NCBI RefSeq assembly: GCF_000834655.1
Contig: NZ_JXQQ01000032.1
Location: 1 to 64,000 of the forward strand
DNA from: Variovorax paradoxus
GTDB lineage: Bacteria; Pseudomonadota; Gammaproteobacteria; Burkholderiales; Burkholderiaceae_C
Direction: 5' to 3'
DNA: 64,000 nucleotides
Shown here: positions 51,384 through 62,473 of the stretch, piece after piece
How positions within the stretch are numbered: position 1 is the stretch's first letter
Layout of the letters: every line of letters starts with the position of its first letter
Translations under genes and position numbers: made by a program
The notes under the pieces: model-generated
Seen by the model: the letters and a program-made list of their open reading frames with translations, nothing else
The model's database searches: none
Told to the model about the DNA's origin: nothing

Positions 51384-52123
51384 CGATGACCGCAAGAACC
51401 ACCAGCGCCTGGCCCTCCACCCGCGCCAGCATGGACGCAAAGGACGCGCTGGCGCCGCTGCTGCACAAGGCGCCGGCCGCCCGCGCGCAAGCCTCGTCGC
51501 CGGGCATCCGCATGGCGCAGGTCGTGGCCAGCCATTCGGACGACCGCCACGACGTGCTCCCCGCCGGCGAGCGGCGCCCCCTGCCCTGCCGGCGCGCCGC
51601 GAGCTGCCTGCTCGTGCCCGCGCCCGGTGACACGGTTCTGGTCGCCGGGCCCGACGACGACACGCTCTGCCTGATCGCCGTCATCACGCAGGCCGACAGC
51701 CGCCAGGCCACGCTCGCAGTGGATGGCGAACTCACGCTGGCCTCGCGCCGCGGCGGCGTCGCGCTGCGCGGCGCGGGCGCGCTCGAGCTGCAGTCGGACG
51801 CCGCCATCGGCATCCGCGCGCCCGAATGGAACCTGAGCGCCGAGCGCGCCCAGTGCAAGGTCTCGCAACTGGACTACCAGGGCGCCGAGGTGCGTTTCAG
51901 CGTGCTGGTCTCGCGCTTCGTGGGACGCGCCTGCGAAGCGGTGCTCGACCGGCTGCAGCTGCTCACGCGCTCGAGCTTTCGCGTGGTCGAGGAGACCGAG
52001 CAGGTGCGCGCGGGCCACATCGACATGCAGTCTGCGACCACCCTGCGCCTGCATGCGAAGAACACGCTCGTGACCAGCACGGAAATCGTCAAGGTCGACG
52101 CTGAGCAGATCCACATGGGCTGA
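51380..52123 (+). CDS. DUF3540 domain protein
   Basis: This encodes 247 residues. Residues 90-240 have DUF3540 features: GELTLASRRGGVALRGAGALELQ, APEWNLSAERAQCKVSQLDY, and HIDMQSATTLRLHAKNTLVTSTEIVKVDAEQIHMG. The latter is a repetitive beta structure like the gp5 needle. DUF3540 proteins occur only in VgrG islands and may cap or extend the spike. Its start overlaps the stop of the pentapeptide gene (ATGA). Confidence 0.88.
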   Translation: MTMTARTTSAWPSTRASMDAKDALAPLLHKAPAARAQASSPGIRMAQVVASHSDDRHDVLPAGERRPLPCRRAASCLLVPAPGDTVLVAGPDDDTLCLIAVITQADSRQATLAVDGELTLASRRGGVALRGAGALELQSDAAIGIRAPEWNLSAERAQCKVSQLDYQGAEVRFSVLVSRFVGRACEAVLDRLQLLTRSSFRVVEETEQVRAGHIDMQSATTLRLHAKNTLVTSTEIVKVDAEQIHMG

Positions 52124-52155
52124 TCCCCACCGCGCCACACAAAGGAACCTCCGCC

Positions 52156-52542
52156 ATGTTCGCCAATGCACAGATGATGGGCGTGGACCTCGCCTTCCCC
52201 GACGTCTGCAAGACGCCGCCGGCGCTGCCCATCCCCTACCCCAACTTCGCGCTCGGGCCCACGGCCATTCCCAACGCCTGGAACATCCTCTACGGCGGCA
52301 CGCCCGCGCACAACCTGGCGACCACCACGCCGATCACCAACGGCGACAACGCCGGCGTGCTGATGGGCGTGGTGTCGCAGACGGTGATGGGGCCCTCGCG
52401 GCACATCACCGGCGCGTTCACGGTGCTGCTCAAGGGCACGCCCGCCACGCGGATGACCAGCCTGTCGGTGCAGAACCGCTGCAACATCGTCGGCATGCGA
52501 ATCGTGCCGAGCCAGTTCAAGGTGTTGATGCTGGCGCCTTGA
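52156..52542 (+). CDS. PAAR-like DUF4150 protein
   Basis: This encodes 128 residues. FPDVCKTPPALPIPYPNFAL and CNIVGMRIVPSQFKVLML fit DUF4150, a PAAR-like tip domain that sharpens the VgrG spike. Several cysteines (FPDVCKTP, NRCNIVG) could hold a metal. No C-terminal toxin extension is present. An AAAGGAACC ribosome binding site precedes it. It is the last gene of the island. Confidence 0.88.
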   Translation: MFANAQMMGVDLAFPDVCKTPPALPIPYPNFALGPTAIPNAWNILYGGTPAHNLATTTPITNGDNAGVLMGVVSQTVMGPSRHITGAFTVLLKGTPATRMTSLSVQNRCNIVGMRIVPSQFKVLMLAP

Positions 52543-52558
52543 GCTTCGGCGCTGCGGC

Positions 52559-53932
52559 TCAGTTGCCGACCTCGAACCTCGCAATCGCTGCCGTGGTGCC
52601 GGTCGCGGTTCGCACGCCGTCCACCTCGTAGGTCTGTTCGCGGTCTGGCTCGGAGGGCTTGCGCACCCAGAACGCCGCGCCGAGGCCGCCTTTCGAGGAA
52701 TAGGCGCCGAACCAGTCCACCACCCGCCCGATGCGGCACTCCCGGCCGAGCCACACCGGCACGTCGCCCACGACCTCGAAGGTGTAATGGCCCGTGCCGT
52801 AGCGGGTGTAGTTGCCGCGGTCGTCTTCGCTGGTGCCCTCGGGGACCGGGCACAGCGGCACGTCCGCGGGGCCGAAGTCGCGCGCTTGCCGCGTGTCGAC
52901 CTTGCCGAGCGCCTGGCTCAGGGCCGCATGCAGCGCACCGTCCAGCGTGGTCGCGGTCCCCTTCTCGTCGCTCTGCACCTTGGGGATCGAGAGCCGGTAG
53001 CGATAGCGAACGGTGAGTTTGGGCACTTCGCCGACGATCGTCAGCGGGCGCAGCAGGTAGACGTCGTCCACGCCGTACAGGCTGTTCCGGTAGGCCGCGT
53101 ACACGCGCCCGCGCAGGCGAATCCACTGGCCCGACTGGTTCGCGCCGCGCCCGCCGGTCGTGTAGAGGGCGGATGCGCCGCTCTCGTCGTTGGGTATGGC
53201 CGGCCCCTCGAACCTGCCGCCCTTGCGGCGAAGGACGGAGGTTTCGCCGAACAGGCCGGTGCCGCCAAGATAGGTGTCGATCACGAGGTCGCGCTGGCCG
53301 TCGCCATCGACGTCCATCAAGGTGTACGCCCCCGCGCCGTTTTCGCCACCGCCTTCGATGCCCGATTCGCGAAGCGCCCGCCACTCGTCGGCCGTCACGC
53401 CCTCGGGCCGGATGGTGGGGAACTGCGCCACCGAGCCGGTCGCGTTGGCGTCGTACGCATTGGCGAACGAAGTGATTCCGGACTTGATGCGCAAGGCGTC
53501 GATGACCTTCTCGAGCGGAAACTCCGAATCGGTCTTGCGCGCCGTCTCGACGGCCTGGCGCAGTTCTTCGAGTGCTGCCCGGTCCACGTCGTCGGGCCGG
53601 TAGGCGTTGACGTCGCGCAGCTGAATCCGGAGCGTCGCCAACCGTTCGTCATACCGCGCGGCGATGCAGCTTGTATCGGCGGCACACCGGTCGCGAGCTG
53701 TCAGCCAGTCGACCTGCTCACGCCGCAGCGCGGCGCGCTTCGAGCCTTGGGCGGCAGCCAGCTTGCCGTAGACCGCCGACAACTGGAAGTCCAGCTTGCG
53801 CAGGTTTTCACTGGCGCAGTTCGCCGTTTCGGCGCCGGTGGCAGCGCGGCTGCAATCGAGGCCCGCCGAAAAAGCCGGCGCGGCGGCGGCGCCGAGGACC
53901 GAGAGGATTGCGAGGGGCAGGTGGGACTTCAT
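52559..53932 (-). CDS. Exported LprI (DUF1311)-domain protein
   Basis: This encodes 457 residues. A signal peptide (LAILSVLGAAAAPAFSAG) is followed by LDCSRAATGAETANCASENLRKLDFQLSAVYGKLA, the LprI/DUF1311 cysteine-containing motif seen in lysozyme-inhibitor-like proteins, then DRCAADTSCIAARYDERL. Residues after 150 include a calcium-site-like VDGDGQRDLV and a large domain that I do not recognise. It is convergent with the VgrG island and 17 bp from its end. Whether it protects against a cell-wall effector is speculation. Confidence 0.75.
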   Translation of the reverse strand: MKSHLPLAILSVLGAAAAPAFSAGLDCSRAATGAETANCASENLRKLDFQLSAVYGKLAAAQGSKRAALRREQVDWLTARDRCAADTSCIAARYDERLATLRIQLRDVNAYRPDDVDRAALEELRQAVETARKTDSEFPLEKVIDALRIKSGITSFANAYDANATGSVAQFPTIRPEGVTADEWRALRESGIEGGGENGAGAYTLMDVDGDGQRDLVIDTYLGGTGLFGETSVLRRKGGRFEGPAIPNDESGASALYTTGGRGANQSGQWIRLRGRVYAAYRNSLYGVDDVYLLRPLTIVGEVPKLTVRYRYRLSIPKVQSDEKGTATTLDGALHAALSQALGKVDTRQARDFGPADVPLCPVPEGTSEDDRGNYTRYGTGHYTFEVVGDVPVWLGRECRIGRVVDWFGAYSSKGGLGAAFWVRKPSEPDREQTYEVDGVRTATGTTAAIARFEVGN

Positions 53933-53964
53933 GCAGCGCTGGAGTTTGCCACCGCGGCCCGGTC

Positions 53965-55437
53965 TCAATCGGCTGCCAGGCACCTCCAGGCGCCTAGCGC
54001 CGAAGCCGTCGGAATTTCGCCCGAGGCATTCCTGACCAACGATGGCGTGGCGGCGATGGCGTTGTCATCGTGGACCCATTTGTCCAGGTCCGACACCGGG
54101 TTCCAATTCAATTGCATGGCGCTCAATCCGATTCTCTTGAGCAGCGAATTGGTGTTGTAGAAGCCGTGGCTGTAGTCTTCTATGAAATAGGTGCGGACGG
54201 AATTCTTGATATTGCCAGCCGTTTCTCTTCTGGCCAATTCCTTGACGAACTCGCCCGCTTGGGTGCAGGGCACCAGAAAATCGGACGTTCCCTGATAAAC
54301 GATGATCTTCTTTCCTTTTTTGCCAGCCCTCTTCTGATTCGCCGCAACATCGAAGAAATTGGCAAGGTCACGCGGCTTGACATTCCAGACGGGTGCCAGC
54401 GCATCCAGCAATCTGACATAGCCATCGTCATTTGCGCCGGATTGAATGGCGACATCCGCCAGGCGCCGGGATGTCGCGCCTAATGCGTCGCTGAGCGTCT
54501 GGTCGGACACATCCTGGCCGAAGAGGCTCGTCAATATCGCGGCGCTGCTGTTCCAGTTGACCACCCAATCATTGACCACCGCCGGGACTTCCAGGGTCTT
54601 CAGCAAATTGGTTTCATCGACCGGAGGCGCACCTGCAATGACGCCGTCGTAGGCATCGGGCCAATTCGCTACGGCTTTCAATGCCTGCCGGCCGCCGGTG
54701 GAAATGCCGACGAAATAAGTGTCGGTGGGCGCAGTGCCCGTGAGCTTTTGCGAGAGGTACAGCCCGACGTCGAGCGTCTTCTTGATGGAATCCTGTCCGA
54801 AATTCTTGACCGCTTCCTGCCTGGGCACGTCGCTGAGCTGCCTGCCCGGTTGCACGAACGCCGGATCGAACGCCTTCGACGATGCGCCTGCGCCCGCGTC
54901 GCCGAGAACGACCGCGTAATTCGACAGGGCCGGCCCTTGCCACGACGGAGAGAATTGCTGGTTGCTTTGCTTGCCGGCTGCAACGACGTCGGCATCCCAG
55001 GCAAATCCGCCGCCGCCGAGCTGGATGAACTTTCCGTTCCATTGCGCGGGAATATAGACCTGGTAATTGATATCGGGCACCCGGTAATCGGGCGCCTTGA
55101 CAAAAGGATCTATTCCGCCGGGCGACGTCGGCTGAATGGTGCCTTTGATCAGGCAATAAGCGGGAAACGCAAGCCAGACCTGTTCGACCGATGTGATCTT
55201 GAATCCGCCGGTCTTGGGCGAAGGATATCTGCTATTGCGGAATTCGCTCAATACGCTGTCAGCGTACGCGGAGCCATTCAATTGATTGGTGCAGGTGCGC
55301 ACGAGCGTCGAGGAAATATCGTTGGCCGCATGCGCCACCGAAAAAATACCCCCGAGGGCAATTGCCAAAACAAATGATCGCGACAGCCGTGATGACGCCC
55401 TGAAGCCCGAAGACCCGTTATTTCCCGTTTTGGTCAA
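53965..55437 (-). CDS. Exported tannase/feruloyl-esterase-like hydrolase
   Basis: This encodes 490 residues. A signal peptide (LSRSFVLAIALGGIFSVAHAA) precedes a tannase-like fold: QVYIPAQWNGKFIQLGGGGFAW, VGISTGGRQALKAVANWPDAYDGVIAGAP, and VYQGTSDFLVP and YSHGFYN for Asp and His. The family's CS-D-HC motif is not kept: the residue before the serine is Ile, and the one after the histidine is Gly, so the usual disulfide is absent. Base composition is markedly less GC-rich than neighbours, which suggests recent transfer. The C-terminal 30 residues hold one more Cys (WRCLAAD). Substrates would be aromatic esters. Confidence 0.82.
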   Translation of the reverse strand: MTKTGNNGSSGFRASSRLSRSFVLAIALGGIFSVAHAANDISSTLVRTCTNQLNGSAYADSVLSEFRNSRYPSPKTGGFKITSVEQVWLAFPAYCLIKGTIQPTSPGGIDPFVKAPDYRVPDINYQVYIPAQWNGKFIQLGGGGFAWDADVVAAGKQSNQQFSPSWQGPALSNYAVVLGDAGAGASSKAFDPAFVQPGRQLSDVPRQEAVKNFGQDSIKKTLDVGLYLSQKLTGTAPTDTYFVGISTGGRQALKAVANWPDAYDGVIAGAPPVDETNLLKTLEVPAVVNDWVVNWNSSAAILTSLFGQDVSDQTLSDALGATSRRLADVAIQSGANDDGYVRLLDALAPVWNVKPRDLANFFDVAANQKRAGKKGKKIIVYQGTSDFLVPCTQAGEFVKELARRETAGNIKNSVRTYFIEDYSHGFYNTNSLLKRIGLSAMQLNWNPVSDLDKWVHDDNAIAATPSLVRNASGEIPTASALGAWRCLAAD

Positions 55438-55599
55438 GATTTGTCTCCAATGGATTGAATTGAATATCCACGAGCGCCATCCCTGTGGCGGATGACGCCG
55501 TGCCTTCTACGAGGCCGTGGAAATTCTCAATCTCCTGGCGACGGGCCCCGCTATCCCTGCGGCGCCAATCGAATGACCTTCAGTGCATGCGCCGAAGCG

Positions 55600-56580
55600 C
55601 TATTCGGCCTTCACTCCCGCCGCGCGGATGACCTTGCCCCACTTGGCCGTCTCGGCCGTGATGAACACATCGAACTCCTCGGGCGTGCTGCCCGCGGGGA
55701 TCGTGCCCATCGCGTCGAGCTTGGCGCGCGTCTCGTCGCTCTTGATGATCCGCGCCACCTCGTCCGACATGCGCTTGACGATGTCGCGCGGCGTGCCCGC
55801 CGGCGCCAGCATGCCGGCCCAGGTGCTGCCGGTGAAGCCCGCGAAACCCTGCTCGATGAAGGTGGGCACGTCGGGCGCGGCCGCCAGGCGCTTGTCGCCC
55901 GCCACGCCGATCAGCCGCACCTTGCCGGCCTTGCCCTGGTTGATGAGGCCGGTGGGCGCATCGAAGAACAGCTGGATCTGCCCGCCCATCAAGTCCGTGA
56001 GCGCGGGCACGGCGCCGCGGTAAGGGATGTGGATCATGTAGGTCTGGGTGAGCGACTTCCACAGCTCGGTCGTCAGGTGCGCGGCCGAGCCGTTGCCCGA
56101 GGAGCCGAAGCTCACCTTGCCAGGGTTGGCGCGCGCGTAGTCGATGAGTTCGCGCGCGGTCTTGAAGGGCGCGTTGATGTTCACCGCGGCCAGCAGCGGC
56201 GAGACGCCCATCAGCGAGACGCCCGTGAGGTCCTTCTGCGGGTCGTAGGGCAGCTTCGGGTACAGCGTGGTGTTGGCCGCGTAGGCGGCGATGACGACGC
56301 CGAAGGTGGTGCCGTCGGCCGGCGCCTTGGCGATGGCATCCACGCCGATGAGGCTGTTGGCGCCGGGCTTGTTGTCGATGAGCACCGGCTGGCCCAGGCG
56401 CGTCTGCAGGCCGATCTGCACGAGACGCGCCATCTGGTCGGTGAAGCCGCCGGGCGTGTAGGGCACGACGATGCGGATCGGCTTGCTCGGCCACGCGGTC
56501 TGCGCGAACGAGGGAACGGCGAGGCTGGATGCGGCGGCGGCGAGCGTGAATCGGCGGCGTGTCAGCGTGGAATGCGGCAT
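55600..56580 (-). CDS. Bug-family tripartite tricarboxylate transporter substrate-binding protein
   Basis: This encodes 326 residues. A Tat/Sec-like signal (TRRRFTLAAAASSLAVPSFAQ) precedes WPSKPIRIVVPYTPGGFTDQMAR, GKVSFGSSGNGSAAHLTTELWK and HIPYRGAVPALTDLMGGQIQ, the diagnostic blocks of Bug proteins. These capture carboxylates and other solutes in the periplasm. No membrane components (TctA/TctB) are nearby, which is common for this family in betaproteobacteria. Confidence 0.93.
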   Translation of the reverse strand: MPHSTLTRRRFTLAAAASSLAVPSFAQTAWPSKPIRIVVPYTPGGFTDQMARLVQIGLQTRLGQPVLIDNKPGANSLIGVDAIAKAPADGTTFGVVIAAYAANTTLYPKLPYDPQKDLTGVSLMGVSPLLAAVNINAPFKTARELIDYARANPGKVSFGSSGNGSAAHLTTELWKSLTQTYMIHIPYRGAVPALTDLMGGQIQLFFDAPTGLINQGKAGKVRLIGVAGDKRLAAAPDVPTFIEQGFAGFTGSTWAGMLAPAGTPRDIVKRMSDEVARIIKSDETRAKLDAMGTIPAGSTPEEFDVFITAETAKWGKVIRAAGVKAE

Positions 56581-56688
56581 GAGGGCTTGTCTCTTTCTTG
56601 TGGCTTCCGAATGGATCGGACCATTCTCGAAGCACCGCCAGCCACGCCCGTCAGGGTTTGCCCCGTCGGGCCTGGCGCCCTCGCCGGC

Positions 56689-57786
56689 TCAGAGCGGCAG
56701 AACGTCGGGCGTGCGGCCCTTCGCAAGTCCGTCGGCCAACCAGCCCTCGAACTCGTCCGACAGCCGCTGCGCCTCGCGCGTGGCCTTGCTCCATGCCGCG
56801 ATGCGCGCCTGCGCGTCGTTCTGGAAATGGATGAAGTCCTTGCGGTCGGGCAGCTTGCCGTTGGGCAGCGTCTTCACCCACTCGGGATCGGGCGCGAGCA
56901 CGACCATGCGGTCGAGGAAGCCGGTGGCCTTGTGGCGCCAGCGCAGCCCCTTGTCGAGCCAGCCCGGCACCACCGCGCGCTGGAAGTGCGGGTACAGCAC
57001 GATGCCTTCGTCGGCCCCGTCGTGGTCGGTGCGGTAGTCCAGGTGCAGGTGGTAGTCGGTGATGCCGCCATCCCAGTACGCGCCGCGCGGCGCGCCGGGA
57101 ATGTCGTGCACCGCCGCCAGCAGGAACGGAATGGAGCACGAGGCCTGCAGCACCATGTTGAAGTTGGCTTCGCTCAGCGCGTGCTGGCGGGTGCGGAAGT
57201 CCTGCGTGCCGAAAGGCAGCGACGCGCCCGGCGTGGAGAACACGCAGCGCTCCAGCCACGCACCCAGGCTCTTGCGATGGAGGCTGTTCGACGCGAACGC
57301 GCCCAGGTAGCCGAACGGCGTGCGCGCCCTGCCCTCGCGCCCGAGGATGTGGCGGCCGCGCGAGGTCACCACATGCAGGCGGTAGCGCGGATGGTTCAGC
57401 ACTTCGCCGATGCGCCCGCCGTAGAAGTCGATGAGGCTTTCGGCAAAGCGCTCGCTGAGTTGCCGCGGGCTCAGGCGCTTTTGCCCCGGTGGCAATTCGA
57501 ACTGCTGGCGCACGTAGTCGTGCTCGAAGCGCTGGAACGCGGCCTCGGGGTCGTGCAGGCACGCCGTCGAGAGCCGCCATGCGCCGATCGATGCGCCCAC
57601 CAGGTGCACCGGCTGCCTCGACTGCGTGAGCCAGCGGCCGAAGATGAAGCGATCGAGCGGCCCGAGGATCAGGCCTTTCGGCCCGCCCGCCGCGCCGGGC
57701 ACGGTGCGCACGTCCTGCGGGCGCAGGCCGTGCTGCTCGATGTGCTTGCGGGCCGCTGGGCCGGCGTAGATGCGCAGGGCTTTCAT
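56689..57786 (-). CDS. Patatin-like phospholipase
   Basis: This encodes 365 residues. GAAGGPKGLILGPLDRFIFG is the oxyanion region, GASIGAWRLS holds the nucleophilic serine (GxSxG) and WDGGITDYHL the catalytic aspartate (DG-G/A). The enzyme would hydrolyse lipid ester bonds. It has no signal peptide. It lies 45 bp downstream of tex on the same strand. Confidence 0.88.
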   Translation of the reverse strand: MKALRIYAGPAARKHIEQHGLRPQDVRTVPGAAGGPKGLILGPLDRFIFGRWLTQSRQPVHLVGASIGAWRLSTACLHDPEAAFQRFEHDYVRQQFELPPGQKRLSPRQLSERFAESLIDFYGGRIGEVLNHPRYRLHVVTSRGRHILGREGRARTPFGYLGAFASNSLHRKSLGAWLERCVFSTPGASLPFGTQDFRTRQHALSEANFNMVLQASCSIPFLLAAVHDIPGAPRGAYWDGGITDYHLHLDYRTDHDGADEGIVLYPHFQRAVVPGWLDKGLRWRHKATGFLDRMVVLAPDPEWVKTLPNGKLPDRKDFIHFQNDAQARIAAWSKATREAQRLSDEFEGWLADGLAKGRTPDVLPL

Positions 57787-57831
57787 GCCGGGTGCTTCAG
57801 CAAGGGGTCGGCAAGAACCGTGCGGCACGGA

Positions 57832-60207
<2,376 letters not shown>

Positions 60208-60286
60208 GTCTTGAACGCATCCCGGGCAAAGCGCGGAAGTTTGCCATAGGCGCGGACGGGTTCCGGCGGCCGGCGCCGCGGTCCTG

Positions 60287-61258
60287 TTACAGGCTGCGCC
60301 CGGTTCCGGGTACCGGGTCCGTCGGCGCCAGCGCTTCGCCTGAAAGCACGAGGCGGATGCACAGGCCGTGCGGAACGACGTCCATGACGGCCAGTTCGCC
60401 GTGCAGCGCATCGGCGCGCGCGCGCATGCTGCGAAGCCCCTTGCCCAGTGGTTCGAGCGGCGCGGAGGCCGGGGCATCCAGGCCGCGGCCGTTGTCCTGC
60501 ACCTCGAGCACGAGGCCGCGCGAACGCCCGCGCGGACCGAATCGGACCTCGACGTGGCTCGCGTGGGAGTGGCGCAGCACGTTGGACAAGGCCTCCTGCG
60601 CGATCCTGCAGACCTGCATCGCCGAGTCGGCGGGCATGGCATGGGCGAGCGGCACCTCGTGCACGTTCCAGGCGAGGCCGATGCCCAGCCGGTCAAAGGC
60701 CGGCTGCAGCCGGTAGCGCAGGTGCGCGAGGCGCTCGGCGATGGTGGCCGACGCCTGGTCGTCGAGCGAATCGACCGTCATCTGCAATTCGAGGAGGCAG
60801 CCTTGCAGCGCCATCGACAGGTCGCTCGGCTCGGCCGAACGCGGGTCCTGGCTGGCCAGGAGCGCCACCAGCCGGGAGCCCACGCCGTCATGCAGGTCGC
60901 TGGCGATACGGCGGCGCTCGGCCAGCACCGCCTGCACCTGGCGAAAGCGCGCGACGCGGCGGCGCGAGACGTACCAGATGCCGATGATCGTGCCGAAAAC
61001 GGCGATGTTGACCGCCTGCAGCACCCAGACAGCGGGCGGGATGGCGCCGCCGACCACCGTCAGCGCCGTGCCGGCCCGCAGCACCTGCGCGGTCACCGGC
61101 GTGATGTGCAGCGCAGAGGCCAGCCCGATCCACAGCAGCATCCGGCGGCGCGAGGCGCGGGGCCAGAGCCATGCCAGCAGCGCGAACCATGAGGCGAACG
61201 ACAGCCACACGAACTGCTCTTCCAGATAGTGCGGCAGCTGAAGCACCGAGGACAGCAT
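60287..61258 (-). CDS. Membrane histidine kinase (HisKA_3 type)
   Basis: This encodes 323 residues. Four to five N-terminal hydrophobic segments (residues about 15-95) form a membrane sensor. The phosphoacceptor is in RRIASDLHDGVGSRLVALLA (about 118-136), and the ATPase has RIAQEALSNVLRHSHA and VQDNGRGLDAP, with GKGLRSMRARADAL as the lid. It partners with the LuxR-type regulator upstream (36-bp gap). The whole pair is divergent from the secreted low-complexity genes. Confidence 0.88.
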   Translation of the reverse strand: MLSSVLQLPHYLEEQFVWLSFASWFALLAWLWPRASRRRMLLWIGLASALHITPVTAQVLRAGTALTVVGGAIPPAVWVLQAVNIAVFGTIIGIWYVSRRRVARFRQVQAVLAERRRIASDLHDGVGSRLVALLASQDPRSAEPSDLSMALQGCLLELQMTVDSLDDQASATIAERLAHLRYRLQPAFDRLGIGLAWNVHEVPLAHAMPADSAMQVCRIAQEALSNVLRHSHASHVEVRFGPRGRSRGLVLEVQDNGRGLDAPASAPLEPLGKGLRSMRARADALHGELAVMDVVPHGLCIRLVLSGEALAPTDPVPGTGRSL

Positions 61259-61294
61259 GGGCGGGCCGGCTGGTTGCGCGTCGTGGCTACGGGC

Positions 61295-62089
61295 TCAGAG
61301 CAGCCCCCGGTGCGAGGCGAAGCTCACCGCCTGCGCGCGGGTGTGCGCATGGAGCTTGCGGTAGATGTTCTTCACGTGGGCATTGACGGTCTGCGCGCTG
61401 ATGGTGAGCTGCAGCGCGATCTCTTCGGTCACGTACCCCGTCGCTACAAGTCGCAACACTTCGCGCTCCCGAGCCGAGAGCGCCGCCTTGGTCTCGGGCG
61501 GGCGAACCGGGCTCTGGTTGGTGCGCTGGTGGTCCAGGTGCACGAGCAGGCGGCGGGCCAGCCGCGGGGTGATGGCAGCGCCCCCGTTGACCACCTGCAG
61601 CACCGCCTGCGCATAGCTCTGGAACCACGCGTTCTTCACCAGGAAACCCGAGGCGCCGAGCTCGAAGGCGTGCAGCACCTGCGGTTCGTCCTCGATGGCC
61701 GAGATGACGATGATCTCGGCCGCGCTGCGGTGCTTCTTGGCTTCTTCGATGAGTTCGAATCCGCTGCCGTCTCCGAGGCGGATGTCGACCATCAGCACGT
61801 CGAATTCATGCTGCATCAGGAGGCGCCGCCCCTCGCGCAGGCTGCCAGCCTGCCCTTCGAGCTGGATGCGCAGGTCGCCCAGCAATTCCTGGGCAATGAC
61901 GCGTCGCACGAACGGGTCGTCGTCCACCAGGACGACGCGCACCGGCTTGGTTTGCTGCCCGGTCAGGAAGTCGGGCCAAGGGAGCGTGTCGGCGGAGGGC
62001 GCGAGCAGCCCGCCGAACTGGCCAGTATTCGAAAATTTCCTAGCACCCCCACCGACCTCTGTCAATGAAATGTCAAGTTCATTTTCCAT
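61295..62089 (-). CDS. NarL/LuxR-type response regulator
   Basis: This encodes 264 residues. The first 48 residues are an unusual extension. The receiver has VRVVLVDDDPFVRRV, the phosphoacceptor in DVLMVDIRLGDGSG, and the lysine in SGFLVKNAWF. The LuxR domain is LSAREREVLRLVATGYVTEEI, then SAQTVNAHVKNIYRKLHAHTR. The start at 62089 follows AGGGGAT, while an upstream ATG at 62110 has none. It may control the genes at 62474 and 63241. Confidence 0.9.
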   Translation of the reverse strand: MENELDISLTEVGGGARKFSNTGQFGGLLAPSADTLPWPDFLTGQQTKPVRVVLVDDDPFVRRVIAQELLGDLRIQLEGQAGSLREGRRLLMQHEFDVLMVDIRLGDGSGFELIEEAKKHRSAAEIIVISAIEDEPQVLHAFELGASGFLVKNAWFQSYAQAVLQVVNGGAAITPRLARRLLVHLDHQRTNQSPVRPPETKAALSAREREVLRLVATGYVTEEIALQLTISAQTVNAHVKNIYRKLHAHTRAQAVSFASHRGLL

Positions 62090-62473
62090 TTCTATCCCCT
62101 GGTGACACAAGCTACCGCAACCTGGTGAGCAAAAGTTAATCCATTTCTACTCAAATTTCATTTTTGAGCTTTTTTGATTACTTTGGTTTCTTCTTGTTGC
62201 AGGTTGGAATGAATGTGAACTAAAGAAGTAGAAATTGCAAGCTCCCTCCTGCGGGAAGGGCCTTTGGGAGGAACAAGCGAAACGGCCGCTTCCATTGCTT
62301 TCGCCATAGCCCCCCTCTAACCCGCACTGGGCATTTTTGGATTGCTTACCGACGCCGAGACTGCATTCCGGTCGCAACGGAAACATTCAATCCCCGCTCG
62401 CTGACCGGTGGCTGATAGGCCGGGTTCGCCGGCGATCGGATTCGTCTCAACACCATTCGAGGAAAGCATCATC
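62090..62473. promoter_or_regulatory. 384-bp divergent intergenic region with AT-rich core
   Basis: The 62140-62225 section is far richer in A and T than anything nearby and probably holds both promoters. CTCAAA (62150-62155) and TTTGAG (62163-62168) form a short hairpin with six T after it, a weak terminator-like or leader element on the plus strand. No clear repeated operator is seen, and I find no gene in it. Confidence 0.5.

Noticed and set aside
44763..52542. A complete type VI secretion system
   Set aside because: No TssB/C sheath, TssM/L/J, ClpV, Hcp or baseplate genes are present; only spike and adaptor genes.
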